DNA of 64,000 nucleotides from the NCBI GenBank assembly GCA_014860445.1, contig JACZJT010000052.1, positions 1 through 64,000 on the forward strand. The letters run 5' to 3'. This DNA comes from Burkholderiales bacterium (GTDB lineage: Bacteria > Pseudomonadota > Gammaproteobacteria > Burkholderiales > SG8-39). Positions within the stretch are counted from its first letter, which is position 1. Each line of letters starts with the position of its first letter. Under the pieces are notes generated by a model. That model was not told where the DNA came from and searched no databases. It worked only from the letters and a program-made list of their open reading frames with translations. The position numbers and the translations under genes were made by a program. Shown in pieces: positions 57,137 to 64,000 of this stretch.

Positions 57137-60100
57137 TGAACCAGAGAGAGGACATCATGGTGAAGTTTTCTTCCCGGGTTTTCGTTGTCCTCAGCATGCT
57201 TCTATTGTCCAGTTGCGCGACGGTTCGAGAAGCAGCGGTGAACAGCATCGAAATCACGGGGTTCGGGATACTTGGTTACTACAGCGTACGAACTGACCCT
57301 GACGAAACGTCTAGCGTTGGCGCTAAACTCGGAGCAGCAAAGGAGCTTCAGCTCTCGTCTCAGACGACCCGCATTCCGATCCGGCCGGGCCTCGCCTACG
57401 GCGTCAGGTTCGTAGTCCACGGGAGTCCCCCGGATGCCACGGTGGACATCAGAGTTATTCTGAGATCCACCAACGCATGTGTCCTGCGGGACACCGGTCA
57501 AGTTGTCTATCAAAACGACTCGGTTCTCAAGGTCCGGGTCGGTGAAACGCGTCACATCGGAGGCCGCTTTCCAGTATCAGAGGAGGAGAACCATTGCACC
57601 GGAGAGCCAAAGCCTGGAACGAATACGATCGAGCTGTACCATGGAGACAGGAAGCTTGCGGAGAAAACGTTCCAAATCATCAAGGAGTAATTCAGGCCAC
57701 CAGATCTGTCGTTCAGATTGTTGGAGCCTGAATCTCAATAACGCGACTTTGCAAGCCCCCAATCGCTCCCGCTGCGATCGATTGGTTCTACAAGGAGTAG
57801 CACCGTGGCCGAAAAACTTAAACTGGACTTGTCCCTGGTCTTGCCGGATATTCCGAGCGAGCGCGATGCTTGTGTGGCGCGTTTGATCGCGCTGCTGCAG
57901 GCCGAAGGCTTGGAAAAGGTGCACGTTGTCCACGAAGACGGCAGCGCCCATCTTTGCCTGCACTATGACTAGCAGCGGTTCGGCGTAAGCCGGGTGCGTG
58001 AGCTGGCGCAAGCGGCCGGCGCCAAGATCGGGAACCGGTTTCACCACGAGAACCTGCGCATCGATGGCATGGATTGCCCCACCTGCGCCACCGTGATCGA
58101 GCATGCCTTGCAACGCATGGACGGCGTGCTGGAAGCTTCGGTGAGCTACGCTGCCGAGCGTCTGCACCTGGAATTCGACAGCGAGAAAATCGAGCGCGCA
58201 GCGATCCTCCGGCGCATCCAGGCGCTTGGCTATGCCGTGCTGGAAGAAGGCCGCGAGGCCGGATGGTTCGCCGAGCATCGCGAGCTTATTTTCAGCGGCG
58301 TTGCCGGTTTGTTCCTGCTGGCCGGCTGGCTCGTGGGTCTCGCCGGCGCACCGCGCGGCCTGTCGCTCGGCCTTTTGCTGAGCTCCTACGCGGCGGGCGG
58401 TTTTTATACCCTGCGCGATGCGTGGCAGAGTTTGCGCAGCCGCCGCTTCGACATCGACACCCTGATGATCGTCGCGGCGGCCGGGGCGGCGGCGCTCGGC
58501 GCCTGGGAGGAAGGCGCGCTGCTGCTGTTCCTGTTCAGCCTGGGACATGCCTTGGAACACATGGCCATGGACCGCGCGCGCAAGGCCATCGAGGCGCTGG
58601 CGGAGCTGGCGCCCAAGACTGCCATCGTGCAGCGGGATGGCGTGGAAATCGAGGTGCGGGTGGAGGAATTGCAGCGCGGCGACCGAGTGATCGTGAAGCC
58701 CGGCCAGCGCATCCCGGCGGATGGTCAGGTGGCGTCCGGCGACTCGGCGGTGGACCAGTCGCCGGTCACCGGCGAATCCATGCCGGTGGACAAGCAGCCT
58801 GGCGACAAGGTATTCGCCGCTACGGTCAACGGCGAAGGCGCGCTGGTCGTCGAGGTGACGAGGCTCGCGCGGGAGAGCACCCTGGCGCGCATGGTGGAAA
58901 TGGTGGCCGAGGCGCAGACGCAAAAATCGCCCACGCAGAGGTTCACTGACCGTTTTGAACGGATCTTTGTCCCGGCCGTGCTGGTAGGAGTTGGGTTGCT
59001 CATCGCGCTTCCGCCGCTGTTTGGATTTCCCTTTGCCGAATCTTTTTACCGCGCCATGGCGGTGCTGGTGGCGGCCTCCCCCTGCGCGCTGGCCATCGCC
59101 ACCCCGTCGGCAGTGCTGTCCGGCATCGCGCGCGCCGCGCGCGGCGGCGTGCTGATCAAGGGCGGGGCACACCTGGAAAATCTGGGCGTGCTCACCGCCA
59201 TTGCCTTCGACAAGACCGGCACCTTGACCGTCGGCAAGCCCGCAGTGACCGATGTCGTCGCCTTCAGCGGAAACGAGGAACGTCTGCTGACCGTTACCGC
59301 CGCAGTGGAAAGCCGCAGCGCGCATCCCCTGGCGCAGGCGGTCGTGGCCGAGGCGAAGCGGCGCGGTTTGACCTGGAGCGAGGCCGGAGAAGTCGAAGCC
59401 GTGACCGGCAAAGGGCTGCGCGCCGAATTCGGCGGGCAAAAGACGGCCATCGGCAACGCCAGGCTGTTTGAAGGCGAAGTCATTCCGGAAGTGGTTCTGC
59501 AGCAGGCAACACGCCTGGAGGCGGAAGGCAAGACCACCATGCTGATCCAGGCCGACGGACAGTTCCTGGGCGTCCTGGGCATGGCCGACACCCCGCGCGA
59601 AGGCGTGAGACAGGTTCTCGAACGACTACGCAGTATCGGCATCCGCAAGACCATCATGCTCACCGGGGACAACGAACGCGTGGGCGCGCCATCGCTGACG
59701 CGGTTGGCCTGGACCAAGTAAATGCGGGACTGTTACCGGAAGACAAGGTCAAGGCCATGGAAGAACTCGCGCAACGCCACGGCATGGTGGCCATGGTCGG
59801 CGATGGGGTCAACGACGCGCCGGCCATGGCGCGCGCCACGGTCGGGATCGCCATGGGCGGCGCCGGCACCGACGTGGCGCTGGAAACAGCGGACGTAGCG
59901 CTGATGGCCGACGATCTCTCCAAGCTGCCCTTTGCCGTGGGGCTAAGCCGTGCATCGAGAGACATCATTCGCCAGAACCTGTGGGTGTCGCTGGGCGTGG
60001 TGGCATTGCTGATTCCTGCCACCTTGTTTGGCTGGGCCGGCATCGGCCTCGCGGTGCTGATCCACGAGGGGTCCACGATTGTCGTGGTGCTCAATGCGCT

Positions 60101-63100
60101 GCGATTGCTGAATTATCGTGGAACGGCAGAAGACGATGGGGCTGCCTAAGAAACCCGCGCTTCGACCTGCCGGTGACTCCGTCCGAACGCTTCCGCAAGG
60201 CAATGTTTAAATGCTACGCGCGTCCCCTGGAATGCTATATGATTTTCGTCATATGAAATTCAAGACCACGCATCCACAAAACCGGTTTGATCTACCCGAG
60301 TGGGCCGGAGCCTTCGGCGATCTGGGTACGTTGATTCCTTTCGTAGCCGCCTACATATCCATTCTGAAGATGGATGCCAATGGCATGCTGGTCGCCTTTG
60401 GTTTGGCCCTGATCGTCGTCGGATCGATCTACCGGACACCTTTTCCGGTACAGCCAATGAAGGCCATCGGCGCGGCGGCAATCACCCAGGCCACGCTCGC
60501 GGCGGGTTTGGGTTCGGCCGCGGTGGTCGGTGCAGCGCTGGCGACCGGACTCATGTGGCTGTTGCTCGCACTTACTGGCCTCGCCGGGCGACTGGCCACC
60601 TGGGTTCCGCGCCCGGCGCTGATGGGCGTCGTGATGGGCCTGGGCTTTTCCTTCATGCTCGAAGGAATCCGCATGATGTCGACCAGTCCGTGGATTGGAG
60701 GCCTGCTGCTCGCCTTGACGCTAGTATTGCTCGGCCGCCCGCGTGTGCCGGCAATGCTCGTGCTGCTGGCCATAGGAATGGCAATGGCGCTAATGAATGA
60801 CCCCGACCTGATGCACGAGCTGGGTGCTCTCAAACCTGAATTCCGGATTCCGACGCTTGGCTGGGGAAGCTTGTCCATGAGCGATCTCTGGACCGGGTTC
60901 ATCCTGCTCGCGCTTCCGCAGCTTCCGTTGACCTTCGGAAATGCCTATCTCTCGATCACCGAGGAAAATAATCGGCTTTTCCCGGACCGACCGGTGACAG
61001 AGCAATCCGTCGCCATTTCCACCGGATTGATGAACTTTGGATCGAGTCTGCTCGGCGGGATTCCGATGTGCCACGGCGCGGGAGGCATGGCAGGCCACGT
61101 CCAGTTCGGGGCGCGCACGGGCGGTTCGTCTGTCATTCTCGGCAGCATACTGCTCGCAGCTGGGCTGTTTCTATCATCGTCGATCAGCACCGTTTTCAAG
61201 ATATTCCCCATGAGCGTCCTCGGTGTCATCCTGTTCATGGCCGGCTTGCAGCTCGCCCTGGGAAGCCGCGACACCGGTGCGGAAAAGACCGACCGCTTCG
61301 TGGTCCTCGCGACGGCGGCCATTGCAATCGGGAATGTCGGCGTGGCCGTTCTGTTCGGCATTCTGGTGCACCAGGCGTCCCGGCGTGGATGGCTGCGCAT
61401 CTGAGCGATAGATAGTGGGCGGCGCTGTCGAGTACGCTGGACCGTGCGTTACACTCCGCTGCCCGAGGCCGCGCCAATGCTTGACGGGCCGAAACAGACG
61501 CATCGCTGCCGAATCACTAACCCATCTACTGCTCTTGATCTTATCCACCTGAACCCCGCGTTAAATTGCCCCCGGCAACGCCGGTCAGACTCGGCTCATT
61601 CGTTTACGGACAACGCGACGCCTAGGGCGAGCGTACGCCTACTCGCGGTCCAAACTCAGGCTGGGCTTGCCCGGAGTACGTATAGCTGAAGGGACGAAGA
61701 CCCTCTGCATACTCTGTTTTCAGTCCCGCGAGATCAAAGCCCGCAGTGCGGATGAGTTGATCCATTTTTCGGTTCAGGTTGCATCCTCCGGTCAGCTTGC
61801 TCCATAGCGGGTTGAGCCGCTGCTGCCAATCTTGCACACTGATTTCAGGGGTGAGACCGTGTTCGACAAACAGCAGCGTTCCGCCGGACTTGATCACCCT
61901 CCTAACCTCTTTCAATGCCTTCGCCGGGTCAGCAACGGAGCACAGAGTCCATGTCATTACAACGGTATCGACCGAACTGTCGTTCAGGGGGATTTCTTCG
62001 CTTGCATGCGCAATGAAATCGATGGGAAAAGCGATGGCACGCGCTTTTTTGCCGGCCATCGCCAACAATTCTTCTGAGGGATCGAGTCCATAGAGGTGCT
62101 CGACGCCGGTGCCATAGAAGGGCAGGTTGAGGCCTGAGCCGACGCCGATTTCAAGCACGGTGCCGCGTGCTTTCGGCACAATGAGAGAACGGTAGCGCGT
62201 CGCCGCCCTATTTCGCATCGCGACATCAACCAGCCGCGGCAAGATCCATTTCTGGTAAAAGCTCATATCTCAAAAATTAAAACGAACCTGTAGATACACG
62301 TTGTCGTCGTGCGAGAGTTGCCCGAACTGGCCCCAGGGCTTGCCGCCAAAGACGTTGGCGCCGATCGCTCCCCACACCTTGTCGGTGAAGCTGTAGCGCA
62401 GCTCCGGGTTCACGAATCGGTCGCCGTTGCTGGCGTTGTACGAGGCATACGCGGAAAGCCGCAGGGTCTGATGCCGGAAGAACTGCGTCAGCCGCGCCGT
62501 GACGGTATGGTTCCAGCGCTTTTCCACCGGGAAGCCTGCGGGCAGCGCCGCGAGATAGGCCCCATAGTCCTGCATGATTTCGGCGTAATACTGGAACGCG
62601 AGGGAAAGGTCCTCGGCCGGTTGAATCTGGTAGCCTGCCAGCAGTCGGGTCTGGGAGTTGGGCACGGTAAAGTCGCTGCCCGACCGGTCCTGACGCGAGT
62701 CATAGTAGGCGGCCTCCAGGCTCAGCACACCGTCGCCGGCCCGGCCGGAGACGCTGGCGCCATAGACCGAGAGCTGCGGGTAGAAATAGCTGATCTTGGT
62801 CGGCGCCGTCATGCTGTCCGGCCGCATCGATGGCGTGCGCTGGAAGCCGCGATACAGGTAGAGCGCCGCGTCGTAGCCGGCGACATCGCGGTAAATGCGC
62901 AGGCCGACATCGCCCTGGCCTGGCTTGATCGTCTCGCGATTCATGACCGCCGGCATCGGGTCGTAGAGATGAAAGCGGTTCGCATCCGGTATGCGGCTCT
63001 CTCGGAAACCCGGCGACAGCACCAGTTCGAAGTTGGCGAACTCGGGATAGGCGCCCAGCTTCACTGCATCCACGCCGCGCTTGAGATATTCCAACGGTCG

Positions 63101-64000
63101 CCCGGCGAAGAGCGCCTCGTGGTCCTTGGGAAAGACATCGTTGACGAATACCAGGTCGCCCAGTCCCCAGGTGATGACCTGCCGGCCGATCCGCATATCC
63201 CAATTGCCGGCGGTGTAATCGACGTAGCCCTCGCGCAGTTCGGATTGGTCCTGACGGCCGAGGTGATCATAGGAAAAGTCGCCCTTGGCCAGCAGCCGCC
63301 ACGCGCCGCCGCTAGCGTCTAGCTTGAGCTGGGCGCGCTCTTCCAACCACTTGTAATGGCGCCCGTCCGGGTTCGCCGCTACGGTGTTTGCGGCCGTGTT
63401 CTGCTGCAGGAAACCCGAAAGCGCGACCTCTGCGCGCGCCGCCGGGGGCGCCAGCAGAAGGACGAAGCAAAGTGCAGCGAGGCGTGACATCATTCGACCC
63501 ACTTGCGCAACGGTTGCCGCAGGAATCTCTCCGAAAACAGGCTGTCCTCAATACCGAGGTTGTAGCCGGTGTTGAGGTAAGCGACCTCGGTGCGGTGGCC
63601 CGTCTGCAAGTTCTTCATGCTGCGCTTCACCACCGTGGGAATGCCCTGAACGTCCGCCACCTCGTCGGCCGTGAATACCTTGTAGGGGGCTCCCTTCTTG
63701 TCGAACTGCTCCTCCTTCAGCGGCAGGAAAGTCGACGTGTCCACCCAGGTCAGCTTGTAGCCAAAATCGGCGTCGGTGCCTTTGGGCGTGCTCTTCACCA
63801 CGTAGCAGTCGCGATTACCGACTTTTCCCTCGCGCTCAATCACGTGGTTGTCGTCCTCGAGGTCGCGGCCGGAGACATCCTCATAGGTAAAGTCCGAGCC
63901 GACGAAGCTGGAGCGCTTGTCCTGCGCGGCGATGCGCTTGACCATGTTGATGGCCGGGATGAACAGCCAGCGATCGTCGTCCTTGGCCGGGTACTTGTAG

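Overview
The window has two main parts. (1) About 1-37.6 kb is a mosaic phage or phage-plasmid-like region. It holds a siphophage head/packaging/tail cassette on the minus strand (P27-type TerS, TerL, fused prohead protease-capsid, portal, connectors, tail tube, frameshifted tail chaperones, tape measure, DUF2460-DUF2163-NlpC/P60-tip module), a collagen-like protein, a ParB plus 'antirestriction MTase/Mom-like' pair, and a plus-strand plasmid/ICE-like block (ArdC-like, RadC/JAB, DUF2786, DUF932, WGR-ligase, ParB). A lower-GC three-gene cargo operon (DNA methyltransferase, Ser/Thr kinase-AAA ATPase fusion, unknown protein) follows, then degraded repeats, a VapBC-type TA pair and a phage HNH nuclease. 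(2) About 38-64 kb is a heavy-metal resistance island: merR/T/P without merA, cadA/cadR, SCO1/CtaG, a CRP/FNR regulator, a cysteine desulfurase, czcCBA with a PII-like gene, a P-type ATPase broken by a TAG stop and a frameshift, and a molybdate/sulfate transporter. The best candidate for an undescribed system is the operon at 29602-34638. All family calls come from motif recognition by eye; no database search was run.
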